Shown here in pieces: positions 34,256 to 43,102 of a stretch of 64,000 bases of DNA. The stretch lies in NCBI GenBank assembly GCA_947365245.1, contig CANAWG010000006.1, forward strand, positions 1 to 64,000. The letters are read 5' to 3'. The stretch is from an uncultured Oscillibacter sp. (GTDB taxonomy: Bacteria; Bacillota; Clostridia; Oscillospirales; Oscillospiraceae). Each line of letters begins with the position of its first letter. Within the stretch, counting starts at the first letter, position 1. Position numbers and translations under genes: made by a program. A model generated the notes under the pieces. It saw only the letters and a list, made by a program, of their open reading frames with translations, made no database searches and was not told the origin of the DNA.

Positions 34256-34798
34256 ATGGGAAGAGAAATCCGAAACAAGCAGAATCAGCTTGCCAGAGAG
34301 TGCATTACCTCGGCGCTGATCCAGTTGGTTCGGGAGAAGCCCTTGAGCGCGGTCAGCGTCAAGGAGCTGACCGCGCGGGCCGGGGTATCCAGAATGACTT
34401 TTTACCGCAACTACACGTCCACAGAGGACGTTTTGATCTCCCGCATCCAGGACATTCTGGCCCAGTACCGGCAGGATGACGCAGAGCGGGAGCGGCAGGG
34501 CCGTTTCTATGACGCTGAGCGTGTCCGTCACGGCCTCACCTATTTTTACCGGCACAGGGATTTTGCAGACAGTTTGACCCGCTGCGGTCTCAGTGACATC
34601 TTCCTGCGGGAGCTCACGAAATTCGCCCTGGACAAATGGCTTCCCCGACGGGACGACCCGGTGGAGCAGTACCGGCTGGTGTCTTTCGTGGGCATCCTGT
34701 TCAACAGCTATATGACCTGGGTCCAGTCGTCCCAGAGGTTGTCCCTGGAGGACTTGACCGGCCAGATCGCGGCCATCTGCCAAAAGGCTTATCTGTGA
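34256..34798 (+). CDS. TetR/AcrR-family transcriptional regulator
   Basis: 180 residues from ATG 34256 (site GGGAGATT). The HTH (SALIQLVREKPLSAVSVKEL, TARAGVSRMTFYRNYTSTED) is near residues 15-60 and the effector-binding domain fills the rest. It precedes the 2-hydroxyacyl-CoA dehydratase genes by 36 bases on the same strand, so it probably controls them. Confidence 0.9.
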   Translation: MGREIRNKQNQLARECITSALIQLVREKPLSAVSVKELTARAGVSRMTFYRNYTSTEDVLISRIQDILAQYRQDDAERERQGRFYDAERVRHGLTYFYRHRDFADSLTRCGLSDIFLRELTKFALDKWLPRRDDPVEQYRLVSFVGILFNSYMTWVQSSQRLSLEDLTGQIAAICQKAYL

Positions 34799-34834
34799 AA
34801 AGACAGTTCAAAATTTATCATAAGAAGGCACATC

Positions 34835-36112
34835 ATGAAAAAACACATTGAAATTCTGGGCGGGATCGTGGAAAAACAGGCCGCCGTCTCCCCGGAGCGG
34901 GCCAGAGGGCTTCTGTCGGCGGCCTACTCCTGGGTCCGGTTCTCCGGAGAGCACAGGGCCGGGGCGGGCGTCCACCCCGCCTACGACCGCATGAACGGCG
35001 CGGTGGCGGGAACCATCGTGGACTCCTTCCGCCGTCCCAAAGAGACGGTGATGGTCAACATCTTCCTGCCCTGCGAGCTGCTCCACGCCCTGGGCATTCA
35101 GCCCATGTTTCCGGAGGGGATGTCCGCATACGTGGCCTGCACCGCCTGTCAGCGGTTTTTCGGCGAGGCGGCGGAGGCCGGGGGCGTGCCGGAGACTTTC
35201 TGCTCCTACCACAAAACCATGTTGGGAATGGCGGAGAGCGGCGTCCTGCCCGCCCCGCTGATGATCGCCAATACCACCCTGGCCTGTGACGCCAACCAGC
35301 TCTCTTTCCGCCGCCTGGCGGAGCTCTACCAGGTCCCCCACACGGTCATTGACATCCCCCACGACTGCGGCGAGGACGCCGTCCGGTATGTGGCGGATCA
35401 GCTCCGCGCCCTGGGGACGCAGCTGGAGGAGCGGTGCCATCGAAAGCTGGACCCCCAGGCCCTGCGGGAGGCGGTGGGCCGCTCCCGGCAGACCATTGAA
35501 GCCTACCGGGCCTATCTGGCAAGACGGGGCGGCGTCACCCTGCCCGTGACCATGACCGGGGAGCTGTGCTCCATGATCGCAACCCACGTCATGCTGGGCC
35601 GTCCGGAGAGCGCGGACTATGTATCGCGGCTTCTGCATGCGGCGGAACAGGCGCCAAATGCCCCCTCCGGCAAAAAGCGGATCTTCTGGATGCACACCCT
35701 TCCCAACTGGCAGGACTCCATGAAAGACATCCTGGAGACCGGGGGGCGGTGCGAGCTGGCGGGGGCGGACATCGCCTCGGAGGCCCTGCTGGACATGGAC
35801 CCGGACCGGCCCTATGAGAGCATGGCCCGGCGGGTGGTGGAATCCGCCTCCAACGGCCCGGCCGCTCGCCGGGTGGAGGAAACCATCCGAAGGGCCAAGG
35901 AGCTTCGGGCGGACGGGGTGATCCTGTTCTGCCACTGGGGCTGCAAGCAGACCCTGGGGCTCAGCCAGCTGGCTAAGCAGCGGCTGGAGGAGGAGGGGCT
36001 GCCCACCCTGGTGCTGGACGGGGACGGCTGCGACGGCCGCAACGTGGCGGACGGACAGATGATCACCCGGGTCAACGCGTTTTTGGAACAGCTGGAGGGC
36101 AGAAGCGTATGA
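34835..36112 (+). CDS. 2-hydroxyacyl-CoA dehydratase-family subunit
   Basis: 425 residues of the HgdB/BcrC-like family. Recognisable are VNIFLPCELLHALGIQPMFP, ACTACQRFFG, ETFCSYHKTMLG and ILFCHWGCKQTLG, whose Cys residues would hold the [4Fe-4S] cluster. These enzymes remove water from (R)-2-hydroxyacyl-CoA after ATP-driven electron injection by an activase, in amino-acid fermentation; some relatives have other substrates. Its stop overlaps the next gene by four bases. No CoA-transferase is nearby, so the substrate is open. Confidence 0.9.
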   Translation: MKKHIEILGGIVEKQAAVSPERARGLLSAAYSWVRFSGEHRAGAGVHPAYDRMNGAVAGTIVDSFRRPKETVMVNIFLPCELLHALGIQPMFPEGMSAYVACTACQRFFGEAAEAGGVPETFCSYHKTMLGMAESGVLPAPLMIANTTLACDANQLSFRRLAELYQVPHTVIDIPHDCGEDAVRYVADQLRALGTQLEERCHRKLDPQALREAVGRSRQTIEAYRAYLARRGGVTLPVTMTGELCSMIATHVMLGRPESADYVSRLLHAAEQAPNAPSGKKRIFWMHTLPNWQDSMKDILETGGRCELAGADIASEALLDMDPDRPYESMARRVVESASNGPAARRVEETIRRAKELRADGVILFCHWGCKQTLGLSQLAKQRLEEEGLPTLVLDGDGCDGRNVADGQMITRVNAFLEQLEGRSV

Positions 36113-37761
36113 TTGGATATAACTGCAAATACACCCCCATTGAGCTGCTGCGGGCTTATGGCGGCCAGCCGGTTCTGCTGGACGGAGAGGAAACGGATTT
36201 CGAGCTGGCGGAGAGCCTGACCCACGCCAACCTCTGCTGCCACGCCAAGGCCCTTATCCAGCAGGGTGCCCGGACGGAGGAGCTGGCGCTGATGGACTGC
36301 TGTGACTCCCTGCGGAGAACATACGATGTGCTGTGCCAGGAGAGCCATCAGGCCTTTTTGCGGCTTGTGGACCTGCCCCACGACGACGGGACCTGCGCCC
36401 GGGAGCGGTTCAAGGAGGAGTTGATCCGCCTTGGGGAGGCCTACGGCGCGTACCGGGGGACCGCCTTTGACCGGAGCGCTTTTCTGGCCGCCTGCCGGGA
36501 GAGTGTCCAGCCCCTGCCGGAGGGACCCTTTCTGGCGGTGCTGGGGGCGCGGGCCAGTCCGCCCCTGCTGGAGCTGATTCAGCGGGGGATGCCCCTGCCG
36601 GTGGTCAATCTTACCTGCAGCGGAAGCCGCGGTCTGGAGGCGCCGCCGGAGGGCGCGGAGGAGATGGACTTTGACGCCCTCATGGCGTGGTACGCCGGGG
36701 CCCTGCTGGGGATGATCCCCTGTATGCGCATGGCCAGCGTGGCGGGGCGCAGGGCGCTGACCATCCACCCCAGGCTGAAAGGCGTGATCTACAACACGGT
36801 CAAATTCTGCGACTTTTACAGTTTCGACTACGCGGCGCTGAGGCGGGAGAGCGATCTTCCCGTTTTGAAGATCGAATCGGACTATATGCCCCAGCCGGCG
36901 GGACAGCTCGCCACCCGTCTGGAGGCGTTTGCCGAGAGCCTGTTCCCCAACGCGCCCGACAGGAGGGAAAAGAGAATGGAGACAAGGGGTCTATACGCGG
37001 GGATCGACAGCGGCTCCACCACCACCAACATGGTGGTGATCAACGAGAAAAAGGAACTGCTTGCCAGCGCCATTGTGCGCACCGGGGCCAAGGCCCAGAA
37101 CGGAGCCGCCGCCGCGCTGGCGCAGGTGTGCGGACAGCTGAACCGCCGCCCGGAGGACTTCACGGCGATCCTCGCCACGGGCTATGGCCGGAACAACATT
37201 CCCTTCGCCACCGGGACGAGGACGGAAATCACATGTCACGCTAAGGGCGCGGCTTTCCTCGATCCGTCCGTCCGCACCATTGTGGATATCGGCGGACAGG
37301 ACAGCAAGGTGATCTGCCTGGACGAGGACGGCGGGGTGGCTAATTTCATCATGAACGACAAGTGCGCCGCCGGAACAGGCCGGTTCCTGGAGATGATGGC
37401 CCGGACGCTGGAGCTGGACATGGAGCAGATGAGCAAGCGCGGCCTGGCCTGGAAGAAAGACCTGACCATCTCCAGCATGTGTACCGTGTTCGCCGAGTCG
37501 GAGGTCATCTCTCTGATCGCCGACAATCACACGGACAGCGACATCATCCACGGGCTCAACAAGTCCATCGCGGTGAAGACCGCCTCCATGGTCAGCCGCG
37601 CCAAGGGAGCGGGGCCCTATATGATGACCGGCGGCGTGGCCCGCAATCAGGGCGTGGTACAGGAGCTGGAGAAGCGGCTGGGGGAGAAGCTGTTCATTGC
37701 GGACGCACCCGACCTCTGCGGAGCCCTTGGAGCGGCCCTCTACGCGCTGGAGGAAAACTGA
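36109..37761 (+). CDS. Fusion of dehydratase subunit and acyl-CoA dehydratase activase
   Basis: 550 residues. The N-terminal half (1-289; YNCKYTPIELLRAYGGQPVL, LTCSGSRG) is a shortened 2-hydroxyacyl-CoA dehydratase subunit. The C-terminal half is a complete BadF/HgdC-type activase: GLYAGIDSGSTTTNMVVI, DIGGQDSKVI, NDKCAAGTGRFLEMMA and SSMCTVFAESEVISLI, the two Cys binding the dimer-bridging cluster. An AGGAGG at 36961 lies nine bases before the in-frame ATG 36976, so a free 261-residue activase of normal length could also be made. Confidence 0.88.
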   Translation: MIGYNCKYTPIELLRAYGGQPVLLDGEETDFELAESLTHANLCCHAKALIQQGARTEELALMDCCDSLRRTYDVLCQESHQAFLRLVDLPHDDGTCARERFKEELIRLGEAYGAYRGTAFDRSAFLAACRESVQPLPEGPFLAVLGARASPPLLELIQRGMPLPVVNLTCSGSRGLEAPPEGAEEMDFDALMAWYAGALLGMIPCMRMASVAGRRALTIHPRLKGVIYNTVKFCDFYSFDYAALRRESDLPVLKIESDYMPQPAGQLATRLEAFAESLFPNAPDRREKRMETRGLYAGIDSGSTTTNMVVINEKKELLASAIVRTGAKAQNGAAAALAQVCGQLNRRPEDFTAILATGYGRNNIPFATGTRTEITCHAKGAAFLDPSVRTIVDIGGQDSKVICLDEDGGVANFIMNDKCAAGTGRFLEMMARTLELDMEQMSKRGLAWKKDLTISSMCTVFAESEVISLIADNHTDSDIIHGLNKSIAVKTASMVSRAKGAGPYMMTGGVARNQGVVQELEKRLGEKLFIADAPDLCGALGAALYALEEN

Positions 37762-37769
37762 CTGTGCAC

Positions 37770-37816
37770 GGCGGAAAGAGCACCCCTATACCGCATACAG
37801 GAGTGCTCTTTCCGCC
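37770..37816. terminator. Bidirectional terminator after the dehydratase operon
   Basis: GGCGGAAAGAGCAC and GTGCTCTTTCCGCC form a perfect 14-pair stem, followed by the AT-rich ATAAATATTTTATATTTT. Confidence 0.85.
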
Positions 37817-38180
37817 ATAAATATTTTATATTTTCAGGAATAAGATCCATGATCTTCCGCGGGTTCTGCGGCCCTTTTTGGCAAAGCGCCCGCGGCGCAG
37901 CTTGATCTTTCGTCAACGTATCACCCATTCCGCAGGCGTTGTTGTTAAGGAGCGTATAGGGGATTTTCCGGGAGTACGCTGCAGGTAAATCCCGGTGATG
38001 GTCTGATTTTTGGGCAGTCCGGTGAGATTGCGCAGAATCCGGCCCGGTTCTCCTGACAGGGAACCGTCTGGCGCCGGCTGCTCGCTGGACGCGCCTGCGG
38101 GCGCAGTCGCCGGTCAAGGCGATTTGACGCCGCCATACTTTGTGTATGGCAGGGAAAATCAACGCAGAGCGGCGGAAAAA
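37817..38180. other. Gene-free stretch
   Basis: The ORFs listed here (37740, 37945, 38010) have no recognisable content. It leads into copy 2 of the 43-base repeat. Nothing else is evident. Confidence 0.5.
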
Positions 38181-38223
38181 GATCCGCTGTTTGGGCGCTT
38201 TGACATTTTTCAAACAAGGCCTA
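38181..38223 (+). repeat. Dispersed 43-base repeat, copy 2
   Basis: 38 of 43 bases match 4530-4572 (shared core ATTTTTCAAACAAGGCCTA). It touches the stop codon of the ArsR gene. Confidence 0.7.
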
Positions 38224-38583
38224 TTCTTTCCACTCGCTCCTGTCAGGAAGTCGTTCCATGATTGCCTTCGCATGGGTAAGCATTTGCAAAAGGCCGTTCA
38301 TGGCCTGAGCGTCCGTGTCAAAATAATAGTAATTTTTTGTTCCCTCCCGCCGCATTTTCACAATGCCCGCGTTCTTCAAAATCTGAATATGGTGGGACAC
38401 GGCAGGCCGGGAGAGATGGCTCCGCTCCTTAATCTCCGAGACCCGCGCGCCGCCGCAGCCCTCCATCTCCATCATGGTCAGGATCAGGTGCTGGCGGTTC
38501 TCATCTCCCAGAGCCAGAAGAATTTTCCGGCAGTTCTTGAATTCCTCCGCTAAGCGCAGAATGTCATCCTGTTGGTCCGGCAT
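38221..38583 (-). CDS. ArsR-family transcriptional regulator
   Basis: 120 residues from ATG 38583 (site GAGGTGAT); the ORF track starts 33 bases early. The winged HTH reads ARVSEIKERSHLSRPAVSHH then IQILKNAGIVKMRREGTKNY. No ArsR metal-site signature such as CxCxxC is seen, so it may sense redox or a small molecule. It is divergent from the nitroreductase with a long inverted repeat between them. Confidence 0.9.
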   Translation of the reverse strand: MPDQQDDILRLAEEFKNCRKILLALGDENRQHLILTMMEMEGCGGARVSEIKERSHLSRPAVSHHIQILKNAGIVKMRREGTKNYYYFDTDAQAMNGLLQMLTHAKAIMERLPDRSEWKE

Positions 38584-38646
38584 TCGATCACCTCGTCGTT
38601 CATTGGATAAAACCATTATACATGTTTTTCGGTCCCTCGGCGCATT

Positions 38647-38693
38647 GGTAAAGAAAATCGAGACGAAAGGAAATGGTCTCGACTTTCTTTACC
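38647..38693. promoter_or_regulatory. 18-base-arm inverted repeat between arsR and nitroreductase
   Basis: GGTAAAGAAAATCGAGAC and GTCTCGACTTTCTTTACC pair over 18 bases with one mismatch and an 11-base spacer. Because the flanking genes are divergent, a terminator is not expected here; an operator for the ArsR protein or a regulatory hairpin fits better. Confidence 0.65.
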
Positions 38694-38775
38694 GATGTTC
38701 AGCCGAAGTTTTTTTGTGCTATACTGGAATCGTTCAGCGGTTTCAACCAAGAGGAATTCCACGGGAGGTACCAAC

Positions 38776-39456
38776 ATGGATTTGATGGAAGCGATGAAAC
38801 GCCGCCACTCCGTCCGCGGCTACGAGGACCGGGCCATAGCGGATGACGCGCGGCACGAATTAGAGGAGCTTCTTGCGCAGCTCAACCAGGAGAGCGGTCT
38901 GAACATGCAGCTGGTTTTGAACGAGCCCAAGGCGTTCAGCGGCTTCATGGCCCACTACGGGAAATTTTCCGGAGTGAGGAACTACATCGCCCTGGTGGGG
39001 AAAAAGGGGCCGGAACTGGACGAGACCTGCGGGTACTGCGGCGAAAAGGCTGTGCTGAAGGCCCAGCAGCTGGGACTGAACACCTGCTGGGTGGCGCTGA
39101 CCTACAGCAAGATCAAAAAGGCCTTCCGGGTGGAAGACGGTGAAAAGCTGTGCTGTGTGATCGCCGTGGGCTATGGAACGACTCAGGGCGCGGAGCACCC
39201 GGTCAAGCCTATTGAGTCGCTCTATCGGGCGGACGGTCCCCTGCCCTCCTGGTTCCGGCAGGGCGTGGAGGCGGCGCGGCTGGCCCCCACGGCCATGAAC
39301 CAGCAGAAATTCCGCTTTTCCCTCAAGGACGGCATGGTATTCGCCGAGCCGGGGTCCGGCTTCTATACCAAGGTGGACCTGGGCATTGCCAAATGCCATT
39401 TCGAGATCGGCGCGGGAAATGCGGACTGGCACTGGGCAAAGCAAGGGAACGCGTAA
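38776..39456 (+). CDS. Nitroreductase-family protein
   Basis: 226 residues from ATG 38776 (site GGGAGGTACC). The start DLMEAMKRRHSVRGYEDRAI holds the FMN-phosphate-binding RRSxR-like motif; VEAARLAPTAMNQQKFRF is the second family block. Such enzymes reduce nitroaromatics, quinones or enones with NAD(P)H. It has the two-halved layout of the TM1586-like subgroup. It fits the redox theme and is likely controlled by the neighbouring ArsR. Confidence 0.9.
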   Translation: MDLMEAMKRRHSVRGYEDRAIADDARHELEELLAQLNQESGLNMQLVLNEPKAFSGFMAHYGKFSGVRNYIALVGKKGPELDETCGYCGEKAVLKAQQLGLNTCWVALTYSKIKKAFRVEDGEKLCCVIAVGYGTTQGAEHPVKPIESLYRADGPLPSWFRQGVEAARLAPTAMNQQKFRFSLKDGMVFAEPGSGFYTKVDLGIAKCHFEIGAGNADWHWAKQGNA

Positions 39457-39521
39457 AGGCCGGGAGCACCTGGGCCGCGGCGCCGTCGAGGGCCAGGCCC
39501 GGCGTGTCCCAGGGGAATATG

Positions 39522-39579
39522 AGCGGCTGGATAAGACGCGGGCTGTAACGTCCGCGGCCTCATCCAGCCGCTTTACTTT
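39522..39579 (+). terminator. Hairpin between convergent nitroreductase and alcohol dehydrogenase
   Basis: AGCGGCTGGAT pairs with ATCCAGCCGCT, followed by TTACTTT. It probably serves the nitroreductase and perhaps both genes. Confidence 0.65.
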
Positions 39580-39653
39580 GGAAACCGAAATTGATGCGGA
39601 TGGCACGGATTTTCCCAACGGAACGCCGGCCCGTCCGCTTCAAGGGTCCGCCA

Positions 39654-40838
39654 TCACAAGCATTCTTTTAAAATTTCAAAAATCTCGTCATGGCTGACGC
39701 CTGCCTGCCCAGTCTGAATCAGGTTGCAGCTGTCAGAAATCTCCCGCAGCACGGAATCTGTCAGCAGCTTTTCCGGCTCCCCTTTCATCCGCAGGTCACG
39801 CAGTCGGAGGGGCAGCCCGCATTTTGCAATAAAGTCCGCCAGGGCTTCCACACCGGCCAGGGCCAGCTCCCGCTCCGTCTTTCCCTCGCCGGAAACGCCC
39901 CAGACATTGACGGCGAGCCGGGCAAATTTCTCCAGAGCCTTTTCGCATACACGGCGGTAGAGGGGAGGGTGGATCACCGCCAGCCCCTGGCCATGGCCGC
40001 AGTCGGTGTAGGCTCCCAGCTGATGTTCAATCTGATGGGCCTGGAAGTCCGTCGCCCTGCCGCACTTCAAGATGCCGTTCTCCGCCATGGCGGAATCCCA
40101 CATCAGATTGCTGCGGGCGGTGTAGTCGTCGGGATTTTGGAGCAGAGCGCGCATACCGCGGATGGTGTTTCGCATGACCGCCTCCGCTATATCGTCGGAC
40201 ACATTGTCCCGGTCAGCCCTGCCGAAGTAGGTCTCCATGGCATGGCTCAGGGTGTCGAAAGCCCCGGAGATCACCTGGGAGAAAGGAACGGACAGGGTAT
40301 ACTCCGGGTCCAGCACGGCAAAGCGGGGGGCCGCGGCGAAGATGCCGGTCTTGATTTTCTTTTCCTCATGGGTGATGACCGCGCCGCCGTTCATCTCGGC
40401 TCCGGTGCCGGAGGCGGTGACCACCGCCCCCATGGGAATGGGCGGCACAGAGGGGAGCCGGTGCCGGACCAGCTCCATGTCCCATATATCCTCCTCCAGC
40501 ACCGCCTGGGCCGCGACGACCTTGCAGCAGTCGATGACGGAGCCGCCGCCCACCGCCAGAATAAAGTCGATCCTTTTCTCCCGGGCCAGCGCCGCGCCCT
40601 CCTGGACCTTGGCGTAGGTGGGATTCGGAGTGATGCCGCGGAACTCAGTGACCGCCTTGTCCGCCGCACGGAGGATTTCCATCATCTCGTCATAGACGCC
40701 GTTGCCCCGGATGGAACCTCCTCCGTAAGCCAGCATCACATTGGGGCCGTAGGCGCTCAGGGCCTTGCCCAGATGTTCTTTCGCCGCGCCTCTGCCAAAC
40801 AGCACCTTGGCGGGGCACTCATATACAAAGTTTTCCAT
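39654..40838 (-). CDS. Iron-containing alcohol dehydrogenase (BdhA-like)
   Basis: 394 residues. VGGGSVIDCCKVVAAQAV binds the cofactor, and FDTLSHAMETYFG plus HQIEHQLGAYTDCGHGQGLA carry the metal ligands. It resembles NADH-dependent butanol dehydrogenases, which act on broad aldehydes. ATG 40838 lies 12 bases after the SLH-flavodoxin stop, making it the last gene of the long minus-strand redox operon. It is a different subgroup from the Fe-ADH at 15376. Confidence 0.92.
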   Translation of the reverse strand: MENFVYECPAKVLFGRGAAKEHLGKALSAYGPNVMLAYGGGSIRGNGVYDEMMEILRAADKAVTEFRGITPNPTYAKVQEGAALAREKRIDFILAVGGGSVIDCCKVVAAQAVLEEDIWDMELVRHRLPSVPPIPMGAVVTASGTGAEMNGGAVITHEEKKIKTGIFAAAPRFAVLDPEYTLSVPFSQVISGAFDTLSHAMETYFGRADRDNVSDDIAEAVMRNTIRGMRALLQNPDDYTARSNLMWDSAMAENGILKCGRATDFQAHQIEHQLGAYTDCGHGQGLAVIHPPLYRRVCEKALEKFARLAVNVWGVSGEGKTERELALAGVEALADFIAKCGLPLRLRDLRMKGEPEKLLTDSVLREISDSCNLIQTGQAGVSHDEIFEILKECL

Positions 40839-40849
40839 TTACGTCTCCT

Positions 40850-42526
40850 TTATTGTCCCGCCTGGGACATGACCCGATTGATCCAGGGACGGATGCCGCT
40901 TTGACTGTTGGCGGTCAAGGCCTCCGCGATGACCGCGCCGGAGGCCAGCTCCCGGAAGATATGCAGGCTGTTGTCAATGGGGCTGTAGGAGCTGGTGCAG
41001 AAAGGGGCAACGACCTTGCCGCTGAAATCGTTCTCCGCCAGGAACGTGGCGATCATGGCAGGGGCGTCGTCCCACCAGATGGGATAGCCGACAAAGATCA
41101 CACCGTACTTGTCCAGATCATCGGCGTCCACGGTAATGTCCGGATGGGTCCCATTGTTGATCTCCGCCCGGGCCTCATCCTGCAGGCTGCCGTAGGGCTG
41201 CGCCCGTTTGATCTCAGCCAGATCGCCGCCGGTGTACTCCGCGATCTGCCGGGCCACCCCTCGGGTGGTGCCGGTCTGGGAGAAGTAGGCCACCAGGACG
41301 CTTTCCCCGGCGGTGGAATCCGGCGCGGGAAGCGGCTGGCTCTCTGCGGCCTTGGTATAGCCCAGCTCCCGCACCCAGTCTGCAATATCGCCCTTGGCCT
41401 CGGACACGCTGCTGCGGGAGACGGAGAAGCCGCTGCGCTCCACCTGAGCGCCGGGCTCCTGGGAGGCCACGGTGCCGATGGTCCCGGCAAAGCCGCTGCC
41501 GCCGTGGGCGGTGAAGGGAATCACGGTCTTGCCTGATAGATCGTAGGTGTCCAGAAAGCTGTAGACGGGCATGGGCAGGTCGGCGTTCCAGATGGGGTAG
41601 CCCAGAAAGATCACATCATAGTCGTCCAGATTGGAAATGCTGGCGGACAGCTCAGGCCGGGCGTTGGCCCGCATCTCGGCGGCGGCGAAGTCCAGCAGGG
41701 CCTGATGCTCGCCGGGGTAGGTCTGCACCGTTTCGATGGCAAAGACGTCGCCGCCGGTTTCCTCCCGGATCGTGTTGGCGATGAACTCCACGTTGCCCAC
41801 CACCTGGCCGTTCTCCACCACCCGGCTGGCCTGAGCCACCGCGTCCACACCGGAGGTCTCAGGAACGGTGAAATAGGCGATCAGAATTTTGGTGCCGCCG
41901 GCGGCAGGCTGAGACAACCGGTCATAGTTCATAAGGGCCGCCGCGATCTGGGCGCGGGTGGCGGGGCTTTGCGGCTGGAAAGCGCTTCCGGAAACAGCCG
42001 CCACAATGTCGTTGGACGCCGCCCAGTTGACGGCGGAAACGGCATAGGAGGAGACGGAGGCGCTGTCGCTGAGGGACGCGGCTCCCGCCGAGGGGCTGCC
42101 CGCATAGCGCCAGAGGATCGTAGTCATCTGCTCCCGTGTGACGGGATTGTTCGCGCGGAAGGTGCCGTCGCCGTACCCGGTGATAATCCCGTTGGCGTTG
42201 GCCCAGCGGACCGCCTGGGCATAGTAGGCGGTTTCCGGCACATCGGAAAAGGCGGCGGACCCGGCAACGCCGGGGCTTCCGGCGGCGCGGTAGAGGATTG
42301 CCGCCATCTGGCCTCTGGTGGTGGCGGCGTCGGGGGCGAAAGCGGCGGCGGAGGTCCCATTCATGATGCCCTTTTCCCGGACGTAGGCCACCGCCCCGGC
42401 GTACCAGGCGTCAGCGGCCACGTCGGAAAAGCCGGTGTCCTCCACCGCGGCGAGGGAGGGAATGCTCAGTGACAGCGCCAGCACCAAGACCAGCGCCAGG
42501 GAAAGCAGTCTTTTGTAATGTTTCAT
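40850..42526 (-). CDS. SLH-anchored surface protein with two flavodoxin domains
   Basis: 558 residues from ATG 42526 (AAGGAGAAACC). Order: signal peptide (1-27, ending PSLAA), three SLH repeats (about 32-205), flavodoxin A (about 213-385; KILIAYFTVPETSG, YDVIFLGYPIWNADLPMPVY) and flavodoxin B (about 400-558; VLVAYFSQTGTTRGVARQIA, YGVIFVGYPIWWDDAPAMIA). Domain A has an insert and a VPETSG loop like the lipoprotein at 46642; domain B has the canonical TGTT loop. Two flavin domains tethered in the wall suggest electron relay between different FMN sites. It lies between an FMN reductase-like gene and an alcohol dehydrogenase. Confidence 0.92.
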   Translation of the reverse strand: MKHYKRLLSLALVLVLALSLSIPSLAAVEDTGFSDVAADAWYAGAVAYVREKGIMNGTSAAAFAPDAATTRGQMAAILYRAAGSPGVAGSAAFSDVPETAYYAQAVRWANANGIITGYGDGTFRANNPVTREQMTTILWRYAGSPSAGAASLSDSASVSSYAVSAVNWAASNDIVAAVSGSAFQPQSPATRAQIAAALMNYDRLSQPAAGGTKILIAYFTVPETSGVDAVAQASRVVENGQVVGNVEFIANTIREETGGDVFAIETVQTYPGEHQALLDFAAAEMRANARPELSASISNLDDYDVIFLGYPIWNADLPMPVYSFLDTYDLSGKTVIPFTAHGGSGFAGTIGTVASQEPGAQVERSGFSVSRSSVSEAKGDIADWVRELGYTKAAESQPLPAPDSTAGESVLVAYFSQTGTTRGVARQIAEYTGGDLAEIKRAQPYGSLQDEARAEINNGTHPDITVDADDLDKYGVIFVGYPIWWDDAPAMIATFLAENDFSGKVVAPFCTSSYSPIDNSLHIFRELASGAVIAEALTANSQSGIRPWINRVMSQAGQ

Positions 42527-42546
42527 CGGTGGTTTCTCCTTATCTT

Positions 42547-43089
42547 TCAAACCTTGCGGCCCATCTCATAGGCCTCTTCCATAGCGGGATTGCCCTCGAT
42601 CTCGCCCCGCTGCCATGCGTTGGCCCCATAGATCCGGCCCTTCACCTTGGCGTTTGGAACGCAGTCGGTCAAGCCTTTCAGGCCGTCCATGGTCCGCTCC
42701 AGGGCGGGTTGATCCTCGGCGGCGGTGACGATGAAATAGAACTCCTTGCCCGCCAGGGTCTGGTCGTAGTAGCACGCCATCGTCCGGTCGATCAGCGTTT
42801 TCATCTGCGCGGTCATCTGGTAGAAGTAGACCGGGGTGGACAGCACGATCACATCCGCCGCCCCCATCTTCTTCAAAATCTCCGCCATATCGTCCTTCTG
42901 GACGCAGACGCCGGTCTTCTTGCAGGCGTAGCAGGCGGTGCAGAAATTCAGCCTTTTCTCCTGCAGGCGAACCAGCTCCACCGTGTGTCCGGCCTCCTCC
43001 GCGCCTCTGGTAAACTGTGCGCAGAGGGTTTCCGAGTTTGCGCCTTTCCGGGGACTGCCGGACAGAATCAGAATTTTCTTTCCCATCAT
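42547..43089 (-). CDS. NADPH-dependent FMN reductase-like flavodoxin-fold protein
   Basis: 180 residues, cytoplasmic. ILILSGSPRKGANSETLCAQ is the flavin loop; FCTACYACKKTGVCVQKDDM is a Cys cluster; STPVYFYQMTAQMKTLIDR completes the family pattern. It is a paralog of 12254. Start ATG 43089 (GGAGGTCAATC), with a second ATG next to it. It sits between EFR1 and the SLH-flavodoxin gene with gaps under 25 bases. Confidence 0.9.
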   Translation of the reverse strand: MMGKKILILSGSPRKGANSETLCAQFTRGAEEAGHTVELVRLQEKRLNFCTACYACKKTGVCVQKDDMAEILKKMGAADVIVLSTPVYFYQMTAQMKTLIDRTMACYYDQTLAGKEFYFIVTAAEDQPALERTMDGLKGLTDCVPNAKVKGRIYGANAWQRGEIEGNPAMEEAYEMGRKV

Positions 43090-43102
43090 GATTGACCTCC
43101 AT

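Noticed and set aside
37740-38273. 177-residue minus-strand ORF next to the dehydratase operon
   Set aside because: Basic, Arg-rich composition without domains; it runs through a terminator and the 43-base repeat.
38647-38693. Inverted repeat as a rho-independent terminator
   Set aside because: It lies between two divergent start codons with no transcript expected to end there.
40850-41000. ELASGAV in flavodoxin domain B as a possible ApbE flavinylation site
   Set aside because: ApbE targets end in Ser/Thr at the modified position (Dxx[S/T]GA[S/T]-like); this one has Val, and it lies within the flavodoxin fold.
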